Assembly: GCA_015680685.1 (NCBI GenBank)
Contig: MNCI01023974.1
Span: 105,995-169,994 of the forward strand
DNA from: Gnetum montanum
Taxonomy: Eukaryota; Streptophyta; Gnetopsida; Gnetales; Gnetaceae
Direction of reading: 5' to 3'
Length of the DNA: 64,000 nt
Part shown: positions 45,600 to 56,349 of the stretch, one piece after another
Layout: every line of letters starts with the position of its first letter
How positions within the stretch are numbered: position 1 is the stretch's first letter
Translations under genes and position numbers: made by a program
The notes under the pieces: generated by a model
What the model saw: the letters and a program-made list of their open reading frames with translations, nothing else
The model's database searches: none
Told to the model about the DNA's origin: nothing

Positions 45600-46790
45600 T
45601 TTGTGAGGTCTAAATTCTTTAAATTTAATGAAGAAATTTCTTGATCCTTGCTTTTTAGTTATTTATTTATCTTTGTGCAAATATTTTAAAAAATAGAATT
45701 TCATTACACAAAAGTTCATACCTTTCTTTCTCAATTTGAAATTCATCATCTGAGAGACTAGCATCATCATCTGTAAGAGCCATGTAGATGAGATGTGAAT
45801 CTTTTGTGGCATCATCCAACTCTTCTTCACTTTGTTCTCCATCATCACAATTTGAATACTAGTTGGTCTTTTTCACAACCATATTGCTTCTATTCCCTCA
45901 TTGCAACCTATCATTACTAAGACATTCGAAGGCCACATGACCTCTTTGACCACATACCCAACATTCTATTGAAGAAGAATCAAAGTTAGAATTTTAAAAC
46001 TTTTTACCTATTTTCTTACCTTTGAATTGATTGGATCTTTGTTGATTTGAGCTCATATTCCTTTTTACCATAAGCCTTTGTAGCCTTCTAGATAGAAGCG
46101 CTATTTCTTCTTTTCTACTTACATCTTGCTCAGCATCTTCCTTTTCTTTGGAGGAAAATTTTAGTACAGTAGGTTTTTCTTTTATTTCTCCTTCTCTTAT
46201 CAGGTTCATTTCATAAGCAATAAGAGTGCTTTGAAACTCCAAATTTTAGAACTAAAAAATCCCTAATATCTTCCATGGCTGTAATCTTAGGTATAAATTC
46301 AGGTTGTAGAGTTCTAATCATTTTTATTATTATGCCACTTTTAGGCAATTCCTTGCCTATGTCCCTAATTTCCATAATAATATCATTTTCCCTAGATAAA
46401 TAAATTTTTATCTTTTCACCTCACTCATTTTAAACTTATCATACTTACTTTACAAGGCTAACATGTTAGATTTCTTAACTATTGATGTTCCCTCAGAGGT
46501 AGTTTCTCAAAATTATTTGGTAATTTTATAACCAGCTACTCTATTAAATTTAGATTTATTCAATGCACAATACAACAATTTTCTGCTTTAGAATCATGCA
46601 TAAACTTATCTCTTTATTCTTGTATCCACTTGCTCTAGGGTTTGATGGCCTTTGTTGCATTGTCAACAAGTGGTGTGTAGCCTTCAAGGATGGACTTCCA
46701 TAATTCAAATTCCATAAACTTGAATAAGCCTTGCATCATCTTCTTCCATTAGGCAAAGTCAAATCCATTAAACATTATTGTCTTTATGTA
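45600..46790 (-). pseudogene. Gag of Copia element H
   Basis: Recognisable Copia gag segments: FAXWKKMMQGLFKFMEFELW near 46740, MLALKSKYDKFKMSE near 46460, TLIAYEMNLIREGEIKEKPT (46240-46180). A complete CX2CX4HX4C zinc knuckle, CWVCGQRGHVAFEC, lies near 45965-45925. An acidic tail (DDGEQSEEELDDATKDS, SLSDDEFQIEKER) follows, and then helical sequence decays to about 45600. Frames are broken several times before 46242. Confidence 0.8.
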
Positions 46791-46847
46791 AGATGTCCCC
46801 TCCATAGTTCACTCTTTAAAAGTTGACATTGAATGAAAATGTACCAG

Positions 46848-46859
46848 GCTCTAATACCA
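46848..46859 (-). other. Primer-binding site of element H (initiator tRNA-Met)
   Basis: The minus strand reads TGGTATTAGAGC, one C-to-T change from the canonical TGGTATCAGAGC, two bases from the LTR end. Confidence 0.85.
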
Positions 46860-46861
46860 CT

Positions 46862-47948
46862 TGAGGATTGAGAACTTAGAAGGGAGAGGTTAAGTAAGTT
46901 TCCCAACAAATTTGATTAGTCACAAAAACCACACCTAAATTTTATGTGGTTCTCCACTTGGGTATGTCCACACTCAGAGGGTAGAATTCTTACACATGTT
47001 TAGACTTTGTTTCTATAAAATATGGTTTGAAGGGTATCATACCTTATACAAGCTCTAAGCTCCACTCCAAAGTATTTTGTTGTTGAAAAACCTCTTAACC
47101 TTGCAAGGTCCTAACAAGCTTAGAATGTGGTTTCAAGGATCCCACAACCTTTACAAAATTGAGTTCTACTTTGAAGTGTTTTGACGCTACACAAATACTC
47201 AATCTCGTAGGATCCTAACAAGCTCAATTATGATGCCTTCTTGTAAGAAGCACATCAATCCTAGTAGGGCTACAAGAAAGAAACAAAATCATAAGGAAAG
47301 AATGTAACTTAAATTTTTAGGTTGTAATTTAAAGCATAGTTCTACAGTCAAGAAAATGATATGAAAAATGAAGTACACAAGTATAATATTATAGAATACA
47401 CAATGATTTCTTTGATGTTGACAATGCTTGCACTTTTCCCAAGAAATTTGATGTCTTTTTATAACCTCAAGGTTTTTGAAAATACCTCAAAATTTATGCA
47501 ATGACTACTTAATGGCCAATGTAGATGTCTTTTTTGAAGTTGGGACATCTACCTTAGATCTACCTCAAATCTGGAAAGACATCTCTTCCTAAAGTGGGAT
47601 GTCTCTAAGGTGATGTCTCCTATTTTTGGGAGATGTCTTCCAATGAAAGAATTTATTTTAGACAAGACCTCTTATGTTTCTTAGGGATGTCTTCTCAACA
47701 TTTGAGCTCTAGTTTGTGAGGCTTTCTCTCATTGATTTTGCTTCTGCCCAATCCTTGGAGCATCTTCACTTGACTTGTAGCCTTCATCTTTAATCATGAT
47801 TGTTTGTGCTCTTATCTTGCCCATGTAGTCTTTGATATGACATCTCTCACTTCTTGAGTTCTCACCCATTCCTTGCAAAATCATCATATTCCAAAACATT
47901 CTATGTTCTCCATTTTCCTTAAGGTTTTAACATACTAAAAGATCAACA
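46862..47948 (-). repeat. 5' LTR of element H (1,087 bp)
   Basis: Plus-strand ends TGAGGATTGAG...GATCAACA. Aligns with both parts of the 3' LTR. The palindrome-rich U3 at 47525-47690 is followed on the minus strand by TATAAAAAG near 47458. It keeps the empty target of solo LTR I at 47748-47752. Confidence 0.9.
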
Positions 47949-48683
47949 CATACAAATTAGTAAAATCACTTATATCTTCCAAATAAGGCACACTAAAATT
48001 CACCACATGCACCTTAGATAATGCATCTACCACCACATTAACTTTTCCACATTTTTTCTTGAGAAAAAATACAAACTCCTATAATTGTGTCATCCACTTC
48101 ATATGTTTAACACAAAAAATTAAGGTGCTTTGTGGTCAATCATTAAAGTGAACTCCTTGGACAATAAGTAATGCCTTCAATGCTTGAATGCATAAAGAAT
48201 AGTACACAAGTCCTTTTCATATATGCTATATTTTTACTTGACTCATTTAACCTGTATGAAGAGAAAGTAATAGGTTTACCTTCTTATGAAAGAGTCCTTC
48301 TAATGACAAGTCCACTTACATCCATATCCATCTAAAAAAGCTTCTAAAATTCTAGTATTGCAAGCACTGGTTCACTTGTTATTTTTACCTTTAATAAGTC
48401 AAAGCTTCTTTGGATTTGATCACTCCACTTGAAATCTTGATTCTTCTTATGCAAAGTAAACATAAGCCATGAAATACCACTAAAAGTTTTATGAACCTTT
48501 TGTAAAAACCTACTAAACTAAGAAATGATCTTAACTTTCCAACATTTTTAGGAGTTGGCCAATCTCAAATAAAATTTACCTTGGTAGCATGCATTTGAAT
48601 TTAACTTTCAAAAATTACATGTCTTAAATATATGATATTCCTCTTAAATAGTAACTCTTCTTTACATTCATCAACAAATGTAT
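47949..48683 (-). pseudogene. RT end and RNase H of element G
   Basis: The minus strand reads TFVDECKEELLFKRN, then DWPTPKNVGKLRSFLSLVGF and YKRFIK, the RT connection block. RNase H sequence follows: the ALCIQALKALLIVQGVHF region, KHMKWMTQL, FFLKKK, and GKVNVVVDALSKVHVV, the end typical of Gypsy RNase H. The piece joins the RT at 53021 across element J, and the integrase at 40520 across element H. Confidence 0.8.
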
Positions 48684-49475
48684 TAATATGGACATCAAAC
48701 AAGACAATGTAACATCTCTCCAATGATGGGATCTTTTCCTAGAGTTTTGGAAGGTTTGGAAGTGCTTTGGGATTATTTTGATGAGTTTAGGATGTTTTAG
48801 AGGCTATGGAGACTTGTTTGGAGGTGTCTGGAGGTTCTAGGCCTTGAAATAAGCATATTTGTATTTTGGTCTTATAAGTGAGATGTTCCAACTGCAAGTG
48901 AGATGTCCCAACTACAAGTGAGACATCCCAATTGAAAGTGAGATGTCCCAACTACATTTTAGATGCCTTAGTTGAGACATCCCACATGATTTCAATATGT
49001 CCCAACTATTACTAGGTAGTTGCAAGTGAGACGTGCCATTCTCCTTTGAGACATCCTAGATAGACACAAAAAAATTTCCTACGAGTTTTTAAAGATTTAA
49101 ATTTTGAAATTAAAGAGGGGAGATGAAGAGATAGGGAGAAAAGCTATAAATAAACTTCTTGGGCCTTCAATTTAAGAGAAAAAAAGAGAGAAAGAGAGTT
49201 TAGAGAAAGAAATGTGAGTTAAGAGAAGAGTAGGGAGAGATAGAGTCTTGGAAAGGTGCCTTGATCATCATCCATGTGAGTGTGTGTTTTCTTTGATTGA
49301 ATGTATGAGAGTTGGATTGAATCTCTTATCTATCCTTGGGAATTTGTGCTTCCTTTCAATTGTAATTTCTCTATTTGAGCAAGAATAAATCTTTCATTTT
49401 CTTTTCTTTTTCAAATTTTCTATTTTGTGACTTTGAGAGAGCTTGGATTGTGGAATCCATGGAAGCTCCTTATCA
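48684..49475 (+). repeat. 5' LTR of element J (792 bp)
   Basis: Begins TAATATGGACATC, one G-to-A change from TGATGTGGACATC-type starts, and ends CTCCTTATCA. TATAAATA at 49145-49152 is a likely TATA box. It is about 180 bases longer than the 3' LTR because of the block with the 20-bp tandem repeat. Confidence 0.85.
48876..48955 (+). repeat. 20-bp tandem repeat, four units, in U3 of element J
   Basis: Units AAGTGAGATGTCCCAACTAC begin at 48876, 48896, 48916 and 48936, with a few changes per unit. Each contains GAGATGTCC or GAGACATCC, the same core as the AGATGTCT motif of elements G and H. The repeat is absent from the 3' LTR. Confidence 0.9.
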
Positions 49476-49478
49476 GAT

Positions 49479-49490
49479 TGGTATTAGAGC
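49479..49490 (+). other. Primer-binding site of element J (initiator tRNA-Met)
   Basis: TGGTATTAGAGC three bases after the LTR end, one change from the canonical site. This primer is usual for chromoviruses and Copia elements. Confidence 0.85.
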
Positions 49491-49835
49491 AGCTTGGAAT
49501 TTAAGAAAGTCACATTCAACTGGATAATTCTCATCTTAGTTGCAAATAATCACTCCAAATTCTTAAGCTTGGATGAATTCTCTCTTGCTACTTGTTCTAC
49601 TCGTCCTAGGGTTTGAAAATTTCCCTTTGAGAACTAAGTTTATCATATCTTTCAAGAATGGGAAGATAATTGTGGAATTGGACATCCATTGACTTGTAAT
49701 AGCTAGGGTTTGAAGATATTCTTCTTCTTTCTCTTAAGATCTAAGAATTTATTATCTCATTCCTTGAGAAATCTTGAAAATTTCATCTTTCCTAGTAGAA
49801 TTTTCTGAAAATTACCTTTTAGATCAATTTCCATT

Positions 49836-51020
49836 ATGCCTCCAAAGAGGAAGAAAATTTAAGCTTTGTCAAGAGACATGGATGACATGAGAAATGCTCT
49901 CAAGCTCATTGTCGAGAAAATTGAAAATCTTGGAGAGAACAAAGGACCTTCTTCCTCACCAAAAGCATCCAAGCAAGGGTATAATTCATGCCAGTTTTTA
50001 CCAAGACATTCCTCAATGCCATCTCTTGAAGATGATTTTCCTTTTGAAGATGAATATTTTGGAGAAGGAGAAGCTCAAGATGATGTTTTTCTTCATGCTC
50101 CAAGTGCTGAAAATAAGTCTTAAGGCTTCATTTTTCCTAGGAAAGGGAAAAGGGAACTTTCTTCTAATCATCAAAGGAAACAAGGTGAAGGAATTAAATT
50201 CACTCTTACAAAAGCTTTTAGAAATGCTTCAAGGATGCCTCATGTTGATGTTAAATCCTTCAATGGCATGGAAGGAATTGAATCTTTCCTCTCTTGGTTG
50301 AAAATAATTAACAAGTACTTTAAACTTGAAGATGTGAGAAATCATCAAAAGCTATCTTTTTCTGAAACCAAATTGGAAGGCATAACACTTATATGGTGGG
50401 AGAAGGAAAGTCATTCTTACAAGGTGAAAAATGATACTCCTATCAAGGATTGGTTTTAATGCAGTTCATGTTCAAGAAAAAATTTGAGAAGACTCATCAT
50501 AGACAAGAGACCATCCAAAAATTTAAGTACCTAAGGCAAGGTGATAAGAGTGTGAAGGACTATGACATGGATTTTTGTAAGGCTTTTTAGCTTGCAAGAG
50601 CTCATTGGGATGATAATGAACAAGAATTTAACTTTGAAGGAGGACTTAAAAGGGAGTATCAACAAGAGATGACCTTCCATGAGCCCCAAACATTGGATGA
50701 GGCTTTTGAATTATCTCTTAAGGTTGAAAGAAACTTCAAGGCTACACTAGAGGTCCTAAATCTTCTAAGGGTAAGAACCCCAAATCTTTTGAAGATGAGA
50801 AAGGAGCCAAGGAGAATGAAATTTCCAAGGAAGACACCAATGAGAAGCAAGAGAAATTCAAGGAGGGCTAAGATTCCAAGAAGGACTACTCCAAGAAAGA
50901 AAAAGGTTAAGGAAATAGTTATGCCTTTAACCTTCAATGCTTCAATTGTGGTAAAAAAGGACACAAACAATGGTAGTATGATAAGGCAAAGGTTTTCAAT
51001 AGAAAGGAGCTCCAAATCTT
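49836..51020 (+). pseudogene. Gag of element J
   Basis: ATG at 49836 (MPPKRKKI). The frame is readable with few stops to about 51000. An N-terminal helix reads MRNALKLIVEKIENLGENKG, followed by an acidic region. The gag core at 50235-50455 (VKSFNGMEGIESFLSWLKII, TKLEGITLIWWEKE) shows the F-G-x-x-xxx-FLxWL and L-x-G-x-A-x-x-WW pattern of Gypsy gag. A basic Lys/Arg-rich stretch precedes a zinc-knuckle remnant, CFNCGKKGHKQW, at 50938-50975, where a stop and a tyrosine replace the last residues. The minus-strand frame at 50659-51015 is its shadow. Confidence 0.85.
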
Positions 51021-52150
51021 AGAAAGAAAGAATCCTCAAATGAAGGTAGACCTCTTGTGATTGAAGGTGAAATAAAAATTAATTCTTAGATTTTTATGAA
51101 AAATGTAAATGTTAATTAAGGAAATAAGGAAGAAGAAAGATTTGATGAAGTAGCAATCAATGAGAAAATAAGTTCTCAAGTATCTTATTAAGCAAATGAG
51201 TGCTCAATACTCTAAGGTTTAAAGGAAGGAAACTAGGACTTCAACAAAGGGATTAAAAGATATTCAAGATCCAAGATGGTGTATGTTGCTAATCAAGGAG
51301 AGTTCCTACCTCATGAGTCATGGGAGGTGAAGGATCCAAGCCACAGAAGTGGTAAGGATCAAGGGACTTCTCCAAGAAGGGTCAAGAGTATTACTAAAAG
51401 GTATGATTCTAATACTTTTTGTAATTTTTATATGCCTTGTGGCAAGGGAAAGGATATTCTAAGCCAAGTTGAGCCTATCTCATGAGAGATAGGGGAGTCT
51501 TCTAGCCAAGGTATGTGGAAGAATGATTGCTTTGATGGTGTTTTTGATGAAAATGATGTTAAAGCCATGGAGGAGAGTTTATCCTTTGAGTTGGTACCTC
51601 CAAAATGGGGTGAAGAGCTTATTTATGATTCCTTTGAGAGGAGAAGCCATTGAAATTCGAAACTCCTATTTGGGATCTTGAACCTTTAAGATTTGATGAG
51701 ATTGGATAGCCACATGTTAATGATAAAGTTGAACCAAAATTGAATGGAAAAAGCCATGAAGAGGTAAGTAAGTTTACCTTGTTGATGGTAGTAATGTCTC
51801 TCATGTTAAAGCTAGTATGATGGGTGTTAGTTTTTCACTTTAGATTGATAGTGGTTTGTTCAATGGTAATGATGTGCATCATGATCATTGTAGTGATTAT
51901 GACATAAAAAATGTGATTTTTGATGCCATTGTTAGTGAGAGAAAAGCTAATGATGGTAATGGATTTGGTTTTGTATGAGATAATGATGGTTATGCTGGTA
52001 GTCATAGTGGAAAAGTCATTATTGATGTTGGTGAAGACATTGATAATGATATGATTTGATAGTAGAAACACATGGGATTTTGTGCTCTCAAAATGGAAAC
52101 ACGCCTTTGAGGGAAAAAAACTCATCCACTCTTCTTTCATGAATTTCTTC
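51021..52150 (+). pseudogene. Downstream coding-like region of element J, unidentified
   Basis: Fragments with protein character but no known motif: MVYVANQGEFLPHESWEVKD (51276), CFDGVFDENDVKAMEESLSF (near 51530), and an acidic Asp/Gly/Asn-rich stretch with HHDHCSDYDIKN (near 51880-52060). This could be a decayed gag extension or a protease-like tail; the usual DSG box reads IDSGLFNG near 51850 but lacks context. Pol is absent. Confidence 0.4.
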
Positions 52151-52388
52151 ATTGTGATGTCAACATAAAATTGTGCTAATGTGTATGTGTGTATTTATGT
52201 GTGTCATGCAAACATTGTGTTGTATATTTCTGTGTTTGTGAAATAAGTTTGGATGGCAAAGATAAAATGTTGTGAGCTCTAACCATTCCATGTGTGTTGT
52301 GATTTGGTTTATGTGTAAATTATGGCCTATGTGAGGGGGAAACAACTATTCCAAGTGTAAAGGCATCTTTTGTGGAAATCAAGAATAT

Positions 52389-52406
52389 TTTGAAGGAGGA
52401 GGATGT
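52389..52406 (+). other. Polypurine tract of element J
   Basis: TTTGAAGGAGGAGGATGT sits directly before the 3' LTR start TGATGTGGACATC. Confidence 0.7.
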
Positions 52407-53020
52407 TGATGTGGACATCAAATAGGCTAATGTAGCATCTCTTATATGATGGGATCTTTTCTTGGAGTTTTGACATTTTTGGGAGTGTTTTAAGACTATT
52501 TTGATGAGTTTAGGATGTCTTAGTTGACATGTTCCACATGATTTCAAGACACCCAGTTGTTAATTGGCACATGCATGTGAGATGTTCCATTCTCCTTTGA
52601 GACATCCCAAACAGACATGAGACAATTTTCTATTAGTTTTTAAACATTTAAAATTTGAAATTAAGGAGGGAATATGAAGAGATTGGGAAAAAAGCTATAA
52701 ATAAACTTCTTGGGCATTTAATTTAAAAAAGAGAGAGAAAGAGAATTTAGGAAAAGAGATGTGAGTTAAGAGAAGAGTAGAGAGAGATAGAGTCTTGGCA
52801 AGGTACCTTGATCATCATCCATGTGAGTGTGTTTTCTTTCATTGAGTGTGTGAGAGTTGGATCAAATCTCTTATCTGTCCTTGGAAATTTATGTTTGCTT
52901 TCAGCTATAATTTTTCCTTTTGAGCAAGAATAAAGCTTTCATTTTCTTTTCTTGTTTAAATTTGCTGTTTTGTGACTTAGAGAGAGCTTAAATTGTAGAA
53001 TCCATGGGAGCTCCTCATCA
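52407..53020 (+). repeat. 3' LTR of element J (614 bp)
   Basis: Starts TGATGTGGACATC and ends GAGCTCCTCATCA. TATAAATA at 52696-52703. It aligns with the 5' LTR except that about 180 bases between two GATGTYTTAG-like sites are missing, including the tandem repeat. Confidence 0.85.
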
Positions 53021-54300
53021 TGTACCTCCTCTAACTTAAGACATACTCTCTTCAAGTGAACCAAATGCTCCTCCTCACTGGAGCTATACATCAAAATATC
53101 ATCAAAGAAGATAATATAATACTTACCAATCAATTTCTTAAGAACATTATGAATTAACCTCATAACTATAGCAGGGGTATTTATGAGCCCAAATGAAATC
53201 ACTAATCACTCAAATAATCCATCCAAAGTCTTGAAAGTTGTCTTTCATTCATCATTATTTCTGATTTGAATTTGATGATATCCACTCTTCAAATCAATTT
53301 TGCTAAAAAGCTATACATTAGCAAGGACATTAATGATATTATTCATCCTTGGAATAGGAAACCTGTACCTCATTATTATCCTATTCATAACTCAAGAATC
53401 AATGAACATTCTAAATTCTTCTTTGGCACAAGACCTGCTAGAACTACACAAGGTTAAATACACTCCCTTATAAAGCCATTTGCAACTAACTTCTCTCCTT
53501 ACCTTTGTAATTTAGGCCACTAATTTGGTACCATTTGATATGTCCTCTCATTTGGAATGGTAGCACTAGAAATGAAATTAATTTGATGCCAAACATTCCT
53601 CATTGGTGGTAGTCCATCTAATTCCCCTTTGAACAGTTTGAAAAATTACTTCTTCAAGCCAAGCACACCTATTAGAAGTTCTATCTTCATGAAATCATGG
53701 TTAGAAGCAGTAGTTGATACAATCACAAAATCAAAACTAGCCTCATGATGTTTTTTAATATATTTCATCTCCCTAAGAAGAATTAAGGAAGTAGTAATAA
53801 AGTTTTTTTACCTTGTTCAACTATAATAGGAATCAACTCATGGATTTCATTCAATCTTAATACATTCCATATATTCCTTACTCCATCAAATTGAACATCA
53901 TTATAAACATTCCAAGGCCTTCCAAAAATTATGTTAGCCAGTTAATTGGTAGTACATCACATTTCATAACATCATGATAAATTCCAATTTTAAATTTCAA
54001 GGCACATTATTGTCTCACCTCTTGAGAGAAGTCTCTTAATAAGCAATGCTTCTTATAAGGTCTAAGATGAGGATTTGTTATTAAATTCAATTTAGAAATC
54101 ACCCTAGAAGAAATAACATTTTCTTAGGCTCCTTTATAAAAATAAAATGAATCCATTCCGCAATAATGAAACATATAGCCTTGATCCAAAACAACAATTT
54201 TCTTAATGGATGATCTCATTTATTTGCATTTTCTATAAATGATCAAGAATTCAATTTAGAAACTTTCTTAAGTTTGGAAGCATTGGGATTACCTTTGTGA
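53021..54300 (-). pseudogene. Protease remnant and RT of element G
   Basis: From right to left, the region after the protease is recognisable as IIFGRPWNVYNDVQFDGV (near 53920) and GKKTLLLLP. RT blocks follow: NGFIRECI and VLAGLVPKKN (53460-53410), the substrate-binding KIDLKSGYHQIQI-like region near 53300, and FKTLDGLFE with FGLINTPAIVM. The catalytic box IIFFDDILMYSS (near 53120) is intact at the two aspartates. LVHLKRVCLKLEEV then runs to the J insertion. The protease active site itself could not be read with confidence. Confidence 0.8.
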
Positions 54301-55260
54301 AGAGCTTACCTTGATGTCTCTTCCACCTCCATGGTTTGTACATCCTTGATCTTAGCTTCCTTGTGAAGTGGATATTCCCATTATTTGTCTTCTCATTCCT
54401 CACATTTAAATCATTAAATCTTGGATGAGTTATTGCCTTGACCTTTTTCTTATTTACCTTAGTCCATCTTGGCCTTTCTATTTACATCATCCTTCTCGTG
54501 CTTCTTATCATGTCTATCATCTTTTTTTTTTAAATTTTGACTTAGATCCCTTCTCTGATTTGGATCCTTTATCCTTTCCTTTTGAAGCTTGTTTGCTTCT
54601 ACTTCCAAATCCACTGAGTTTCATTTCTACCTTGAGTGACAAATCATAAGCCTCATAAAGGGTTTAAAACCCATAGAATGACAACTCTTGATGATATGCC
54701 ATCTTAAGACCTTTAAGAAAGATTTAATCCTATTCATATTTCTTCTAGTTTGCCTTAGCTAGATGGAATGGTTTGTAAAATTCAAGTAAAATTCATTGAC
54801 ATATTTATCTTCTTGTCTAAGGAATTTCAATTTTATGATTATCTATTGTCTTTGCTGAGATTTTTCAAATGTTCTTCTTAACATGTATTTCATCAAATTC
54901 TAATCTCTAACAAGTTGACCATTTTTCCTCTCATAACTTTGGGATGTTTTTCTTTATTAATTCAAAGTAATACCTTGTAATATAGTTTTAGAGATTAATA
55001 CTCTCAATTGATTTGGTACCTATTCTAACTCAAAATACTTGTGAAGTGCCTTTAGCAAACTTGCAAAAGCATTGGTGTCATCTACATAGTTGAAAGTTTT
55101 TATCTCTACATAAGGAAATCTTGTAGCATTTTTGAATGCTCTAGCAAGCCTTGATTTATCTTCATCATCAAGATTTTCATGAGAATAAGTAGATGTCTAA
55201 AATGAAGTTCTTGGACCTTTGACATGAAGACTTGGATTCCCCCCTTCTAGAATCCTAGGG
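54301..55260 (-). pseudogene. Gag of element G (5' end cut by element K)
   Basis: The minus strand reads FKNATRFPYVEIKTFNYVDD and KALHKYFELE near 55150-55020, parallel to the gag core of element J. Next come FEKSQQRQ and LRQEDKYVNEF (near 54870-54790), FLKGLKMAYHQELSFYGF and LYEAYDLSLKVEMKLSG (54720-54620). A Lys/Ser-rich stretch, SKQASKGKDKGSKSEKGSKS, follows. No zinc knuckle is visible. Sequence right of 55260 is the LTR of K. Confidence 0.75.
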
Positions 55261-56203
55261 TGATGAATTCTCACACTTTTATAGCTAGAATGTTCTTCCT
55301 CCTTGATGAATCATTGTTTTCATGTAGTGTCGATGTGCATGCATTGACATAACATCATTGACACATATGAATCAATGCATTTGCTTCAACACCTACTTAT
55401 CAATGTGTATCCATCGATGCATGAAAAGATTAGCCAATGCACATGCATTGATGGAGTGTCTAGTCTTGCCTAGATAAATGCACCTACCCACTACATTTAT
55501 GACATCATTTATTTTAGTAGCATATCAAAGCTCTTACAATATGTTCCCATAACAATTATAATATTTTCTAAGTGCCTACAGTAGGAGTTGAAAAGTGTAT
55601 AGACCTTTCTTCAAAGACTGATGTACCTAGACACTTTGGTGTGAACGTTAATAAAGAAGAACTTCTTGATAAACCTTGCAACCCTTGGAATTAGCATAAT
55701 GTTTACTTTAATGCACATTATTGTTATGCAATTTACACTCATGCACATTAATTAATTAGTTGAATATGAATAATTAATGCACATAAGTATGGTCACCTTG
55801 AGCAAATATTAACACATGGTAATCCCAGCAGCATTTATGCATGTTAACCTAGTAGTGTTGAGGCCTGTTTAGGATGTGTATAACAAGTGGGAATGGATGC
55901 TTATGTTAGGATTAGCTTAAGGCATTAGATAGTTACTAGATTGAATAACATTTAATCACTTTATTTCACACTTAGGATAAATAGATAAAAATATAAAAGT
56001 TATACATATCATGTGCCTCAATTACACTTAACCATACCATTGTACCTCCACAAGTGGAACTAAGGAGACACCGATCATGTTCTTAAGTTCACCACCTAGA
56101 TGATGTGTACTTATAGAGCTAAAGTCTATGGAATTTGACCAGATTACTTAGTGAACATTGGTGATTTATAGGGTTGGGCATAGGGACTACTTACTACTCA
56201 TCA
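55261..56203 (+). repeat. 5' LTR of element K (943 bp)
   Basis: TGATGAATTCTCAC at the start and CTACTCATCA at the end, followed by the primer site. U3 (55325-55465) is full of CATTGATG / CATCGATG / TCAATGCAT palindromes. GGTAATCCCAGCAGC near 55820 and GGATGCTTATGTTAGG near 55896 are the conserved blocks of this LTR lineage. Confidence 0.8.
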
Positions 56204-56204
56204 T

Positions 56205-56222
56205 TAGTGTCATTGCTAGGGA
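56205..56222 (+). other. Primer-binding site of element K (decayed tRNA-Asp type)
   Basis: TAGTGTCATTGCTAGGGA one base after the LTR. It differs from TGGCGCCGTTGCCGGGGA by G-to-A and C-to-T changes only. Confidence 0.75.
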
Positions 56223-56349
56223 CTTTAGTTAGTTACATGTACTTTTTAGATGTTAGTGAAATCACTTTATGACATTCTAAAGAAATTAAAGCTAAAATCA
56301 TTAATATAACAAAGAATTCCCAAAAGAAAGTTGTTTCCTAAACACTAAC

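Larger units (their letters stand above)
40526..47948 (-). mobile_element. Element H, complete non-autonomous Copia element with gag and an extra ORF
   Basis: LTRs at 40526-42519 and 46862-47948 flank a 4,342-bp interior. A perfect target duplication, CATAC, lies at 40521-40525 and 47949-47953. The interior has an initiator tRNA-Met primer site, a Copia gag with zinc knuckle, an acidic region, an extra ORF and a Copia-type polypurine tract. No protease, integrase or RT motifs were found, so it depends on another Copia element. It sits inside the pol of element G, and its 3' LTR hosts solo LTR I. Confidence 0.9.
48684..53020 (+). mobile_element. Element J, gag-only non-autonomous Gypsy element inside its relative G
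   Basis: LTRs at 48684-49475 and 52407-53020 flank 2,931 bp. The putative duplication is TGTAT (48679-48683) and TGTAC (53021-53025), one transition apart. It has an initiator tRNA-Met primer site, a gag with a zinc-knuckle remnant, an acidic tail region and a polypurine tract. No pol motifs were found. Its gag is close to that of element G (FRNASRMPHVDVKSFNG against FKNATRFPYVEIKTFNY), so G-type elements probably supplied its enzymes. Confidence 0.85.
38191..55260 (-). mobile_element. Element G, old chromovirus-like Gypsy element split by H and J
   Basis: Pieces on the minus strand read in order: gag (55260-54301), protease and RT (54300-53021), [J], RT end and RNase H (48683-47949), [H], integrase (40520-39401), chromodomain-like tail (39400-39083), LTR. 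The protein frames continue across both insertions, proving one original element. Element K cuts it at 55260, so the 5' LTR is not visible here. Heavy decay makes it the oldest dated structure in this part. Confidence 0.8.

Noticed and set aside
50659-51015. A 118-codon minus-strand frame
   Set aside because: It is the shadow of the basic region and knuckle of element J gag on the plus strand, which has clear motifs.
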